A DNA stretch of 64,000 nt from Pseudomonas sp. ABC1 (GTDB lineage: Bacteria > Pseudomonadota > Gammaproteobacteria > Pseudomonadales > Pseudomonadaceae), in NCBI RefSeq assembly GCF_013395055.1, contig NZ_CP058349.1:558001-622000 (forward strand), written 5' to 3'. Positions 26,507 to 35,019 of this stretch are shown in pieces; the stretch's first letter is position 1; each line of letters starts with the position of its first letter. The notes under the pieces were generated by a model. That model ran no database searches. It was not told where the DNA came from and was given only the letters and a program-made list of their open reading frames with translations. The translations under genes were made by a program, and so were the position numbers.

Positions 26507-28615
26507 TCAGTACATATAGGTTGCCGTCAGCCCCACGGTTCGGCCCGGTGCCACTTGAGCGAAATTGCCGGTCGCCCCGTAGGAGAAACCATAAGTCCGG
26601 TAGTCCTTGTCGGTCAGGTTCTGGGCATAGAGCATCAATTCCAGGCTGTTGGTCGGACTCCAGGCCAGACCGGCATCCACGACGGTATAGGCGCTCTGGC
26701 GCAAGGTATTGGCACTGTCGAAATAATGCGCTCCCGTACGGCGGACCGACAGTTGCGGCCTCAGTACGGTATCGCCCACCCGCACATTGCCCTTGGCCGC
26801 CAGGGTCAAGCCATAGCGGGGGGCCATAGGCACGTCGTTGTGCTTGCAGCCGGTGCAGGCGCTGGAGTCCTCGAAGCGGCGGAATGTGGCGTCATTCACG
26901 AAGCCTCCGGCACTCAGCGTCCATTGTCGGGTGATATCCCACTCGGTATTGAACTCCACGCCAACCGAGCGTGTGTCACCGACGTTGCGCAAGGTCTGAT
27001 TGCCCATGTCGCCATCGCCATAAAGCTGCACGTCCTTGCTGTCTACGCGGTAGACAGCCATGCTGGCGCGCAGCGTATCGGCGGAATAGCGCACACCCGC
27101 CTCGTAGCTGATCGAGCGTTCACGGCCATAGCCCTTGGCATCGTCCACACTGGAGGGGGCCAGGTTGTAGCCCAGCGGTTTATAGCCCTGTGCCACGTTG
27201 ACGTAGCCCCGCCATTGCGGGGCGAACTGGTAGCCAGCGGCGATGTGGCCCAGCCAGGTGTTCTGGTTCGATGCCGCCTGGCCCTGGAAGCCATTGCCCA
27301 TCTGCTCGCCGTCAAAACGGGTTCTGGCCTCATCCCGGGTGAAACGCAGGCCGGTTGTGATATCCGCCTTGGAGGTGAGATGCCAGGTCACATCCCCATA
27401 AGCCGCCAGGGATTCGGTGCGGTTGCTTGATGCCGAATCCACCACCCGATAGAGGCTTGGCACCACCATGTCGAACTGATAACCCCGCGACATATCCACT
27501 TCCTGGCGGTACAGGCCGAACACGGCATCCCATGCGCGTGAAGAGGCACCGCCAGTCTCCTCCGCCCGTGTCGACAGACGTACTTCCTGGGTATTCTGCT
27601 TCCAGTGCTCGGAGAACTGCGGGAAATAAATGTCGATCGGCCAGTGGCGCGACGTATGCACGCGCTGGCTGCTGGCGATCACATTCAAACGCCATTGGTC
27701 GAAGTCGTACTGTCCATTGGCAGCGAAACTGTTGGCACAACGCTTCTGACGGTAATCCCGGTAGGCCTCTGGCAGATTTGGCGACACATAGGCCCTGCGC
27801 GACTTGTAATCGTCGAACAAGGTATAGACCTCCTGGTCACCCGTAGCACAATCGCGCCCGCCACTCAGGTTCAGCTCCCATGGGCTGCCGGTCGGTGCCA
27901 GGCGCAACTTCACGTTGCCGGCCCGCGAACGCACACCACCCAGCTTGTCGCTGCCGATCACGTCGCTACGAATATCTCCATTGACGTCATTGCCCAGCAG
28001 CGACACCGACCCGTACAACAGATCCTCGACCAACGGACCGGAGCCCTCCGCCTGCACCTGATAGCCATCGCGGCTCGATACGCCGGCGCGGGCCGCGAAC
28101 TGGGGTGTGTTGTCTGGCTTGTGAGAAACGATATTGAGCACGCCGCCCTGAGCGCTCTTGCCATACAGCGTGCCTTGCGGCCCCTTAAGCAGTTCCACCT
28201 GCTCAACCCCCAACAACGACTGGGCGGCAAAGGTCGGCAACTGCGGCACGCCATCCACATAAACCGTCAAGGCTGGGTTGTAGAAGTCCTGGGCAGACGT
28301 CACCCCGCGCAGTGTGATGATCGGGAACAGGAATGTCGCGCTGTGCGACATATACAGCTCGGGAAAGACCCGATCCAGCTCCAGGGTTGAACTTACCTGG
28401 GCATCGTCCAGGGCCAGGCGGTCGGCCACACTGGCGGCACCATTGAGCTGTTCCAAGGTTTCGCCGCGTTTGCTGGCCGACACCACCACAGGAGCAAGCG
28501 ACTGAACATCCCCGGCGTCTGTCGCTACGTCTTGTGCTTGCGCAGTAGCCATTCCTGCCAGGGAATGGAGCGAAATCAGCGCAAGGCTGAGAAGACGCAA
28601 TTTGAAGGGGGGCAT
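26507..28615 (-). CDS. fyuA: FyuA-type TonB-dependent yersiniabactin receptor
   Basis: Outer-membrane receptor for the ferric siderophore. The plug has hallmarks shared with Yersinia FyuA: ITLRGVTSAQDFYNPALTV, YVDGVPQL and LKGPQGTLYGKSAQGG. A signal peptide precedes (about residues 1-28) and the TonB-box-like APVVVSASK lies at 41-49. The barrel ends with the aromatic residue usual for assembly (TATYMY). It is 702 residues against about 673 for FyuA. Starts 3 bases after the ybtQ stop. Close similarity of plug and barrel says the ligand is yersiniabactin or a very close relative. Confidence 0.93.
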   Translation of the reverse strand: MPPFKLRLLSLALISLHSLAGMATAQAQDVATDAGDVQSLAPVVVSASKRGETLEQLNGAASVADRLALDDAQVSSTLELDRVFPELYMSHSATFLFPIITLRGVTSAQDFYNPALTVYVDGVPQLPTFAAQSLLGVEQVELLKGPQGTLYGKSAQGGVLNIVSHKPDNTPQFAARAGVSSRDGYQVQAEGSGPLVEDLLYGSVSLLGNDVNGDIRSDVIGSDKLGGVRSRAGNVKLRLAPTGSPWELNLSGGRDCATGDQEVYTLFDDYKSRRAYVSPNLPEAYRDYRQKRCANSFAANGQYDFDQWRLNVIASSQRVHTSRHWPIDIYFPQFSEHWKQNTQEVRLSTRAEETGGASSRAWDAVFGLYRQEVDMSRGYQFDMVVPSLYRVVDSASSNRTESLAAYGDVTWHLTSKADITTGLRFTRDEARTRFDGEQMGNGFQGQAASNQNTWLGHIAAGYQFAPQWRGYVNVAQGYKPLGYNLAPSSVDDAKGYGRERSISYEAGVRYSADTLRASMAVYRVDSKDVQLYGDGDMGNQTLRNVGDTRSVGVEFNTEWDITRQWTLSAGGFVNDATFRRFEDSSACTGCKHNDVPMAPRYGLTLAAKGNVRVGDTVLRPQLSVRRTGAHYFDSANTLRQSAYTVVDAGLAWSPTNSLELMLYAQNLTDKDYRTYGFSYGATGNFAQVAPGRTVGLTATYMY

Positions 28616-28618
28616 GAT

Positions 28619-30430
28619 TCAATCTCCTGCTAAGTCAAAATTTGGTTGCGCGTCGCGGCTGGCATGCCAGTTCTTGGCACTTTGCTGGGCCTGCCACATG
28701 CGGGCGTAGCGGCCCTTACAGGCCAGCAGATCGGCATGCTTACCGGCCTCCACCACCAACCCGTCGTCGATCACCAGAATCTGGTCGGCGGCGGCAATGG
28801 TGGAAAGGCGGTGGGCAATCACAATCACCGTGCGCTCACGCACCAGGGCATCAATGGCGGTCTGCACCGCCACTTCGCTCTCGGTATCCAGCGCGGCAGT
28901 AGGCTCGTCGAGGATGACGATGGGGGCGTTCTTGAGCATGGCCCGCGCAATGCTGATGCGCTGACGCTCGCCGCCCGAGAGCCGCCCGCCGATGTCGCCC
29001 ACGCGTGTGGCGTAGCCCTCGGGCAAGCGCGTGACGAACTCATGGCAATGGGCCGCACGGGCGGCGGCCTCGACCTCTGCATCGCTGGCGTCGGGCCGGG
29101 CCATGCGGATGTTGGCCAGGATGGTGTCGTCGAACAGGTACACGTCCTGGAACACCACGGAAATCAGCGCATTGAGTTGCTCCGGCGTGATGGCGCGGAT
29201 ATCCACGCCACCGATGGTGATGGCTCCGGCCTGCGGGTCGGCATGACGCATCAGCAAGCGCGTGACGGTGGTCTTGCCGCTGCCCGAAGGGCCGACCAAG
29301 GCCGTCAGGCTGCGGGCTGGCAGATGCGCACTCAGATCCCGCAGCGTAGGCTCCTTGGCACTGGCATAGCCAAAGCGCACCCCCTCGAAGGCCACATCAA
29401 AGGCGTCCGGCATCTGCTCGGGCGTTTGTTGGGGCAAGGGGGCAACGGCCAGCAAGGCATTGATCTTGCCCAACGCGGCCTCGATCAGGTCAATCACCTT
29501 GGCATACAGCACAAAGGTCGCCAGCGGCTCGGCAAAACGAACCACGATCACCATCAGGGCCGCCAGAATGGCGACATCCAGCGAACCTTGCACGACCAGC
29601 AGGGTACCGGCGAACACCACCAACAGGATCGCCAGCTCCATGACGGTTGCCAGAATCAGATTCGGCTTGGTGCCTTTCTTCTGGCCGATGGTCTGGATCA
29701 TTTCCAGGTGCTTGAAACTTGCCTGCAAAGCCACAGCATGCTCACCCACACAACATGCCGACCGCAGTACCGGCAGGCCCTGGGTGTACTCCAGAATATC
29801 GCTGCTGGTGCGCTCGTTGGCATCGGCCAGCATGCGCATGCCGCGCCCGAAGGCCGGACGCCGCCAGCGGTACAGTGGAATCAGCAGCGGAAACACCAGC
29901 AGCAGAATCAGCCCCATGCGCCAGTCGAACCACAGGGCCGCCAGCGCCACCACCACCGGCGTGACCAGGGCAGTTGCCATCATGTTGGCGACGGTCAGGA
30001 TATAGCTCAGCGTCTCGTCCACATTGCCCAGCAGCGTGGCATTCACCGCGCCAGTGCGCTTGTCCTGCAAGACCTCTAGCGGAATACGCCGCAATTGCTC
30101 GCCCAGCTCGGTGCGCAGTTCATGGGTGTTGTGCACCATGTCGCCTCGGTAATCGAAGCCCTGGGCCCACCAACGGACTGCCGTGCTCGCCAACATCGAG
30201 GCCGTCATCGCCAGCAGCCAGGGCCAGGCGGCAGTCCAATCCGCCTGCGGAATCAGTGCCTGGAACAAGGGCATCAGGCATGCCAGTGCCAGGCCTTGCA
30301 GGGCAGCAGCCAAGCCCAGCCCGATCAGGCTGGCCCGCAATTGGGGGGCGCGGCTGCGGGCACTACTCATCAGTTGCCGCCAGGTTTCAAGCAAGGGGGT
30401 GATGCTGGGCGTGGGGTGTGGTTTGTTCAT
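28619..30430 (-). CDS. ybtQ: YbtQ-like ABC transporter (permease-ATPase)
   Basis: Half transporter that, with YbtP, imports iron brought by the siderophore in Yersinia despite an exporter-type fold. It is 603 residues: six membrane helices, then an ATPase domain with Walker A GPSGSGKTT, signature LSGGERQR and Walker B IVILDEP. ATG at 30430 overlaps the ybtP stop (ATGA). Family size is about 600. Assigned YbtQ rather than YbtP by gene order; the two are homologous. Confidence 0.88.
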   Translation of the reverse strand: MNKPHPTPSITPLLETWRQLMSSARSRAPQLRASLIGLGLAAALQGLALACLMPLFQALIPQADWTAAWPWLLAMTASMLASTAVRWWAQGFDYRGDMVHNTHELRTELGEQLRRIPLEVLQDKRTGAVNATLLGNVDETLSYILTVANMMATALVTPVVVALAALWFDWRMGLILLLVFPLLIPLYRWRRPAFGRGMRMLADANERTSSDILEYTQGLPVLRSACCVGEHAVALQASFKHLEMIQTIGQKKGTKPNLILATVMELAILLVVFAGTLLVVQGSLDVAILAALMVIVVRFAEPLATFVLYAKVIDLIEAALGKINALLAVAPLPQQTPEQMPDAFDVAFEGVRFGYASAKEPTLRDLSAHLPARSLTALVGPSGSGKTTVTRLLMRHADPQAGAITIGGVDIRAITPEQLNALISVVFQDVYLFDDTILANIRMARPDASDAEVEAAARAAHCHEFVTRLPEGYATRVGDIGGRLSGGERQRISIARAMLKNAPIVILDEPTAALDTESEVAVQTAIDALVRERTVIVIAHRLSTIAAADQILVIDDGLVVEAGKHADLLACKGRYARMWQAQQSAKNWHASRDAQPNFDLAGD

Positions 30431-32196
30431 GAGTGCACTCCCATCAGCGACCAGTTCTGCGCGGTTTCATAGTTGTGCCACAGCCGGGCATACACGCCGC
30501 CCTGTGCCACCAGCGCATCGTGCCGGCCTTGCTCAGCCAGCCGCCCCTGGTCGAATACCAGGATCTGGTCGGCATCACGGATGGTCGATAGCCGATGCGC
30601 CACCATCAGCACTGTCTTGCCGCGCATCAGGTTCGACAGTGCGGCCACCAGTGCCGCCTCATTTTCCGGGTCGGCAAAGGCTGTTGCTTCGTCCAGCACC
30701 AGAATGGGCCGGTTCTGCAAAATGGCGCGGGCGATGGTGATGCGCTGGCGTTGCCCACCGGAGAGGAACACGCCCCGCTCGCCTGCGGGCGTTTCATAGC
30801 CTTGCGGCAACGCCATGATGAACTCATGGGCCTGGGCCGCCTTGGCCGCGGCGATGACCTCATCCATGGTCGCGGCTCCCAGCCCTAGCCGAATGTTGTT
30901 GGTGATGGTGTCGGCAAACAGAAACGTGTCCTGGAACACAAATGCCACTTGCTGCATCAGGACCTCGGGCAGCATCTCGCGCACATCCACGCCGCCGATC
31001 CGAATACAGCCGGAACTTACGTCCCAGAAGCGTGGAATCAGTCGCGCCACGGTTGTTTTGCCTGCGCCAGAGGGGCCGACCAACGCCGTGACACTGCCTT
31101 GCGCTGCCTCGAAGCTCACGCTTTGCAGCACCCGCTCACCATCGGCTGTATAGCGGAAATCCACTTGCTCGAAGCGCACGCTCGCATCTCGCGGCACCTT
31201 GGCCTGGGCAATATCCACCACCGGCAACTCCGGCTCGGCCATCACCTCGTGAATGCGGTGGATGCTCATCTGTGTCTTGGCGACCAGGTGCTTGAGCGAC
31301 ATCAGCGGCAGCAGCGACTCAGCCATGCCCGTGCCCACCAGCAGCACTGCCAGCCAGGTCGAAGCCGCCAGCGCATCACGGCTGATCAGCCAGCCGCCCA
31401 GCCACACCAGCACTGCCAGTGTGGGCAGCGGATTGAGGATGGCCATCGACAAGCGCGACGACACACCCGCCATCCGGTACCACTGCAACACCACCTCGAC
31501 GAAGGCATTGAGTGCCTGCTGGTAACGCTGGAACGTGGTCGTGCCGGTGTCGAAGGTACGCACCACCGGCATGGCCTGCACATACTCCACCACGGCCTTG
31601 CTCACGTCCTCGCTGGCGGCGTGGTAACGCTGCATCATCTCACCGCTGCCGCGCATCGCCAGTGATACCACTGCCATACCGACAGCCAGCACCGCAGTAG
31701 CCGCCAAGGCCAGCCGCCAATCCAGCCACCACAGCAGCACGAAGGTCAGTACCGGCGAGACATAAGCCCGCGCATACAAAGGCGTGCTATCGGCCACAAA
31801 CACATGCAGCGCCTTGACGTCATCCATCATCACCTTGGTCAAGGCGCCAGAGCCGGTCTGCTGCACATAGCCCAGCGGCACCCGCGCCAGATGCTCGGAA
31901 AGATCGGTACGTAAGCGGGTTTCCAGCTGAAACGCGGCGAAATGCGAGCGATTGAATGCCGTCAGCCGCAAAACATAGGCCAATACCGTCAGTGCGACAG
32001 CCAGCATCAAAGCTGGCCACGGCCATTGGCCAGGTGCAGTCAGCAAGGCATGCACTGCCCACGCCAGGGCGCACAAGGCCCCCAGGGCACAGGCGGCTGC
32101 CAGACCGGCCAATGCCATGCCCAGGCGGATCTGGCCCTGCACAGGCCGCATGATGGACCAGACGCCCGGTACCGCCCGGGAATTGCCTTTGCTCAT
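30427..32196 (-). CDS. ybtP: YbtP-like ABC transporter (permease-ATPase)
   Basis: Partner half transporter to YbtQ in the inner membrane. ATG at 32196 overlaps the ybtX stop as ATGA and is preferred to a longer frame that runs into ybtX. The product is 589 residues, with six helices and an ATPase domain: Walker A GPSGAGKTT, signature LSGGQRQR, Walker B ILVLDEA. Together with ybtQ it is expected to act as a heterodimer on ferric siderophore delivered by the receptor. Confidence 0.88.
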   Translation of the reverse strand: MSKGNSRAVPGVWSIMRPVQGQIRLGMALAGLAAACALGALCALAWAVHALLTAPGQWPWPALMLAVALTVLAYVLRLTAFNRSHFAAFQLETRLRTDLSEHLARVPLGYVQQTGSGALTKVMMDDVKALHVFVADSTPLYARAYVSPVLTFVLLWWLDWRLALAATAVLAVGMAVVSLAMRGSGEMMQRYHAASEDVSKAVVEYVQAMPVVRTFDTGTTTFQRYQQALNAFVEVVLQWYRMAGVSSRLSMAILNPLPTLAVLVWLGGWLISRDALAASTWLAVLLVGTGMAESLLPLMSLKHLVAKTQMSIHRIHEVMAEPELPVVDIAQAKVPRDASVRFEQVDFRYTADGERVLQSVSFEAAQGSVTALVGPSGAGKTTVARLIPRFWDVSSGCIRIGGVDVREMLPEVLMQQVAFVFQDTFLFADTITNNIRLGLGAATMDEVIAAAKAAQAHEFIMALPQGYETPAGERGVFLSGGQRQRITIARAILQNRPILVLDEATAFADPENEAALVAALSNLMRGKTVLMVAHRLSTIRDADQILVFDQGRLAEQGRHDALVAQGGVYARLWHNYETAQNWSLMGVHS

Positions 32197-33455
32197 ACGC
32201 CGTGTAGCTCCCTGATGTTGTCCAGGGAAGGGCCTTTGCGTTTGACCACCAGCACCGCTACCACGGCTGAAGCTGCCGCCAGCCCGAAGCACACCTCATA
32301 GCCCAGATGCTGCGACAGCCAGCCTCCGGCCACGCCACCGGCCACTGCCAGCAAGGCATCGGCACTCTGGAACAAGGTGAAATCCACACCGGATTGCAAG
32401 GGCGAGGTCAGCCCCATCAAGGCCGAGTACAACGCCACCCACACAAAACCCAGTGCTGCGAACATCAGCCCCACCAACACCATCAACACCGTCAGGGATG
32501 CCGTCGGTGCCGCCAGGGTCAGCGCAGCCAGAACTAGGGCTTTCAAACTCACCGCAATCCACACCGCCCGCCAGCCTGGTGCGGCGCGCACCAGCATCCC
32601 GCCAAGCACCGCGCCGGTCAGACCCGCGCCCAGGTGCAGCGTGCCGAAGAACCAGCCCAGTTCCTCCAGGCTCAAGCCCTTGTCCAGCAGGAAGGGGCCG
32701 AACATGCCCAGCGTCAGGCGCACGCCGATACTCGACAACAGCATCAACAACAGCCCCGTGCGCACTTCCGGGCGGCGCAAGGCATGCAGCAGGCCAGGCC
32801 GGTGGTTCACTGCCAATGCCGGATCGCGTGGCGGTTCGCGCAGCAGCATCATCGGCACACTCAACAGCACAATCGCCAGTGCCGCAGCCAGCAATGCCTG
32901 CGGCCAGCCCAGTGTGCCAACCACCAGCAAAAAGCCGCCTGCGCCCAGCATCGCGCCGACATAACTGCCGCCTACCTGGGCCACATTGCCCCAGCCGCGT
33001 TGTTGGCTGGCAAGCTGCTCCACGGTAAAGCCATCGCTCGCCACGTCCGTGGTGGCCGCCACCAAGGCCGCTACCAGCAGCCCGGCCAGAATCAGCCCGG
33101 CGTGGTCAGCCAGCGATAAATGCCCAGCCAGTGCGGCCAGCCCCAGAACCAGCAGCACCGCTGCAATCAACCATTGCCCGCCCAGCACCAGCGTGCGCGA
33201 ACGTCGTTGCAGCCGTCCTGCCGGCAAACGCAAGCGTTCCACCGCGGGTGCCCACAGAAAACGTATGCCCCAGGGTATCCATAGCAGGGCAGTCAGCCCC
33301 GCCACTTGCAACGAAGCTCCGGCATCGCGCAACAGCGAAGGCAGGGCCTGGGTGGTTAACGCCGTAATAATCGTCTGGCTGATATAGATGCCTGCAATAG
33401 CAGGTAAAACCTGCCGCGCACTCAGGCGCGACGGAACTAGGGAAGAAATCGACAT
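32193..33455 (-). CDS. ybtX: YbtX-like MFS transporter
   Basis: An AmpG-like MFS protein encoded with yersiniabactin systems; its exact role is debated (siderophore export and zinc uptake have been proposed). ATG at 33455 gives 420 residues, matching the family size of about 426; an upstream TTG is less likely. Key stretches include SARQVLPAIAGIYISQTII and TTDVASDGFTVEQL. First gene of the minus transport operon, divergent from ybtA across 187 bases. Confidence 0.85.
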   Translation of the reverse strand: MSISSLVPSRLSARQVLPAIAGIYISQTIITALTTQALPSLLRDAGASLQVAGLTALLWIPWGIRFLWAPAVERLRLPAGRLQRRSRTLVLGGQWLIAAVLLVLGLAALAGHLSLADHAGLILAGLLVAALVAATTDVASDGFTVEQLASQQRGWGNVAQVGGSYVGAMLGAGGFLLVVGTLGWPQALLAAALAIVLLSVPMMLLREPPRDPALAVNHRPGLLHALRRPEVRTGLLLMLLSSIGVRLTLGMFGPFLLDKGLSLEELGWFFGTLHLGAGLTGAVLGGMLVRAAPGWRAVWIAVSLKALVLAALTLAAPTASLTVLMVLVGLMFAALGFVWVALYSALMGLTSPLQSGVDFTLFQSADALLAVAGGVAGGWLSQHLGYEVCFGLAAASAVVAVLVVKRKGPSLDNIRELHGV

Positions 33456-33598
33456 ACTGAAAAAGTCCGTGGCCTGATTAAGGCTTTTGTCATGGGCTAG
33501 ATGCGGGTAAATCACAATTGCCAATGTCTATCTTGTATATTTAGCGATAAGATAGGTAATAGTGATATCGAGCATCATTACGCCAACAGAAAAATGGC

Positions 33599-33634
33599 GC
33601 TAACGGTTTACGGAAAAAATTTGATGTTTTCAGG
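33599..33634 (+). promoter_or_regulatory. Left copy of ybtA-flanking inverted repeat, candidate AraC-type operator
   Basis: GCTAACGGTTTACGG followed by an A/T-rich half lies 14 bases before the ybtA start. A reverse-complement copy follows the gene, 28 of 31 bases identical (33599-33629). Within this copy CGGAAA (33611) and AGGAAA (33632) recur 21 bases apart, the period expected for two AraC half-sites. The divergent 33456-33642 gap also has Fur-box-like A/T-rich repeats around 33544-33580, with low confidence. Confidence 0.5.
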
Positions 33635-33642
33635 AAATTTTT

Positions 33643-34656
33643 ATGGCGGGGAACGCAGAGACAGTGTCCGGCCAACCAGCCCTTGACCCAGGCAAACTGC
33701 CGGAAGAAGGGCTGGACCACGTACACGAAGATTGGAGGCACGCGGTGCACATGTACCAACCCTGCGAAGGGTTGTGCATCAGTTGCATCAATGGTCGCCC
33801 AGGCAGCAAATGGGCATTTCAGGCAGAAGGGCCATCGGCCTTCAGCGTGAACATCTTGCTCGAAGGCCGCATGCAGGCTGCCTTCGATGATGGTGCCGTG
33901 CTCGATGCCAAGGCGGGGTCGGCCATCATGATGGCGACAGGCTCATACGCCAAAGGCTGGGACGTGCTCGACGGCCAATCTGAAGGTGCCTTCCGCATGG
34001 TCAGCATCCACATGCCGCAAACCGCCATGGCTGGCCTGACTGGCCTGCAGATGGACGACTTGCGCAGCCGCATCTGCACCGTGGCTGGCGATCAATCGCA
34101 CATCGACGCCTTCCTCGGTGTCATGCCCGCCTCCAGCGGCCTGCAACGCATAGCCTGCGATCTGCTGGGCTTTGGCTGCACCTACCCCGGCCCTTGCATC
34201 TCGCGTGATCTGTACCTTCGCGCCAAGGCGTTCGAGGCCATCGCCTGCTTCCTGCGCGAAAACCTCTCAGCCCAACAGGCCAAGCTCCCCGTTCCGGCCG
34301 ACAGGCCACACCTGATCGACGCTCGCGCCCTGCTGGAGAAAAGCTACGACCAGGACTGGACCGTGCAAACCCTGGCCCGCGCCGTGGGCCTGAACGAAAA
34401 ACGCCTGCAATCGGGCTTCCATGCCATGTTCGGCTGCTCGGTCTATGCCTGCCTGACCCGCATCCGACTCGACGTTGCCATCACCTTGTTGCAACGCGGC
34501 ACCAGCGTCACCGAAACCGCCATCAGTTGCGGCTTTGCCAACCTCAGCCACTTCAGCCGGTTGTTCCGCACCCACACCGGCATCTCGCCCAAGCAGTGTG
34601 CACTGGGCATCACCCCCAAGCTGCAACGCCAACTGGCGAGCGATGGCCTGCAGTAA
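33643..34656 (+). CDS. ybtA: YbtA-like AraC-family regulator
   Basis: In Yersinia, YbtA activates ybt transport and synthesis genes when yersiniabactin is present and represses itself. The 337-residue protein has an N-terminal sensing domain and a C-terminal double helix-turn-helix (ARAVGLNEKRLQSGFHAMFG and CGFANLSHFSRLFRTHTG, about residues 245-320). It resembles YbtA and PchR. ATG at 33643 has a weak ribosome site. It is divergent from the transport operon and flanked by near-identical inverted repeats, so it probably regulates in both directions. Confidence 0.87.
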   Translation: MAGNAETVSGQPALDPGKLPEEGLDHVHEDWRHAVHMYQPCEGLCISCINGRPGSKWAFQAEGPSAFSVNILLEGRMQAAFDDGAVLDAKAGSAIMMATGSYAKGWDVLDGQSEGAFRMVSIHMPQTAMAGLTGLQMDDLRSRICTVAGDQSHIDAFLGVMPASSGLQRIACDLLGFGCTYPGPCISRDLYLRAKAFEAIACFLRENLSAQQAKLPVPADRPHLIDARALLEKSYDQDWTVQTLARAVGLNEKRLQSGFHAMFGCSVYACLTRIRLDVAITLLQRGTSVTETAISCGFANLSHFSRLFRTHTGISPKQCALGITPKLQRQLASDGLQ

Positions 34657-34682
34657 CTCCCGCCCTCCTCCGCCACACCACA

Positions 34683-34715
34683 GCTTTCGGCCATGCCACG
34701 GCGGTGGCCGAAAGC
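34683..34715 (+). terminator. Hairpin downstream of ybtA
   Basis: A perfect 11-bp stem, GCTTTCGGCCA / TGGCCGAAAGC, with an 11-base loop lies 26 bases after the ybtA stop. There is no T tract after it, so its role in termination is uncertain, but it would separate ybtA from hasR transcription. Confidence 0.5.
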
Positions 34716-34760
34716 AAGTGCTTACCCGCCGCGCATGGTGTACTGCAACAAAAAACCCCG

Positions 34761-34791
34761 AAATGTCAAATTTTTCCCGTAAACCGTTAGC
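34761..34791 (-). promoter_or_regulatory. Right copy of ybtA-flanking inverted repeat, candidate operator for the has operon
   Basis: Reverse complement of the left copy at 33599-33629 with three mismatches; the 15-base core GCTAACGGTTTACGG is identical. It is 229 bases before hasR. In Yersinia an equivalent site would serve irp2, so here the heme operon may have been placed behind the ancestral YbtA operator. The gap 34657-35019 otherwise holds the hairpin above and a Fur-box-like site. Confidence 0.5.
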
Positions 34792-34972
34792 ACGGTTTGC
34801 GGTTTTTGGTAATCATCGGGCTTAGCTGGTAATCGACAGCCTTCCACAAGAGTCTTCATCGCAAGCTCTCACTCCACCCTGTTGAAGCGGACATCGCAGC
34901 CGCAAGGGGCAAGGAGCGCACATGGAGGCAACAGAGCCCAGCCAGGGAATAGGCATGCCTTGCGCAATATTG

Positions 34973-34991
34973 TAAATGCCTATCATTTAAT
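34973..34991 (+). promoter_or_regulatory. Candidate Fur box upstream of hasR
   Basis: TAAATGCCTATCATTTAAT keeps the AATG-N5-CATT symmetry of the Fur consensus. It lies 29 bases before the hasR start, where a promoter would be expected; no convincing -35 partner was found. Iron control of heme uptake is well known for has systems. Confidence 0.5.
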
Positions 34992-35019
34992 CTCTTGTTC
35001 GTAGTAAAGGCAGATTCAG

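Noticed and set aside
28646..30079. Long plus-strand open frame (477 codons) opposite ybtQ
   Set aside because: High-GC antisense shadow; Gln/His/Gly-rich product with no domain, while ybtQ on the other strand has all ABC motifs.
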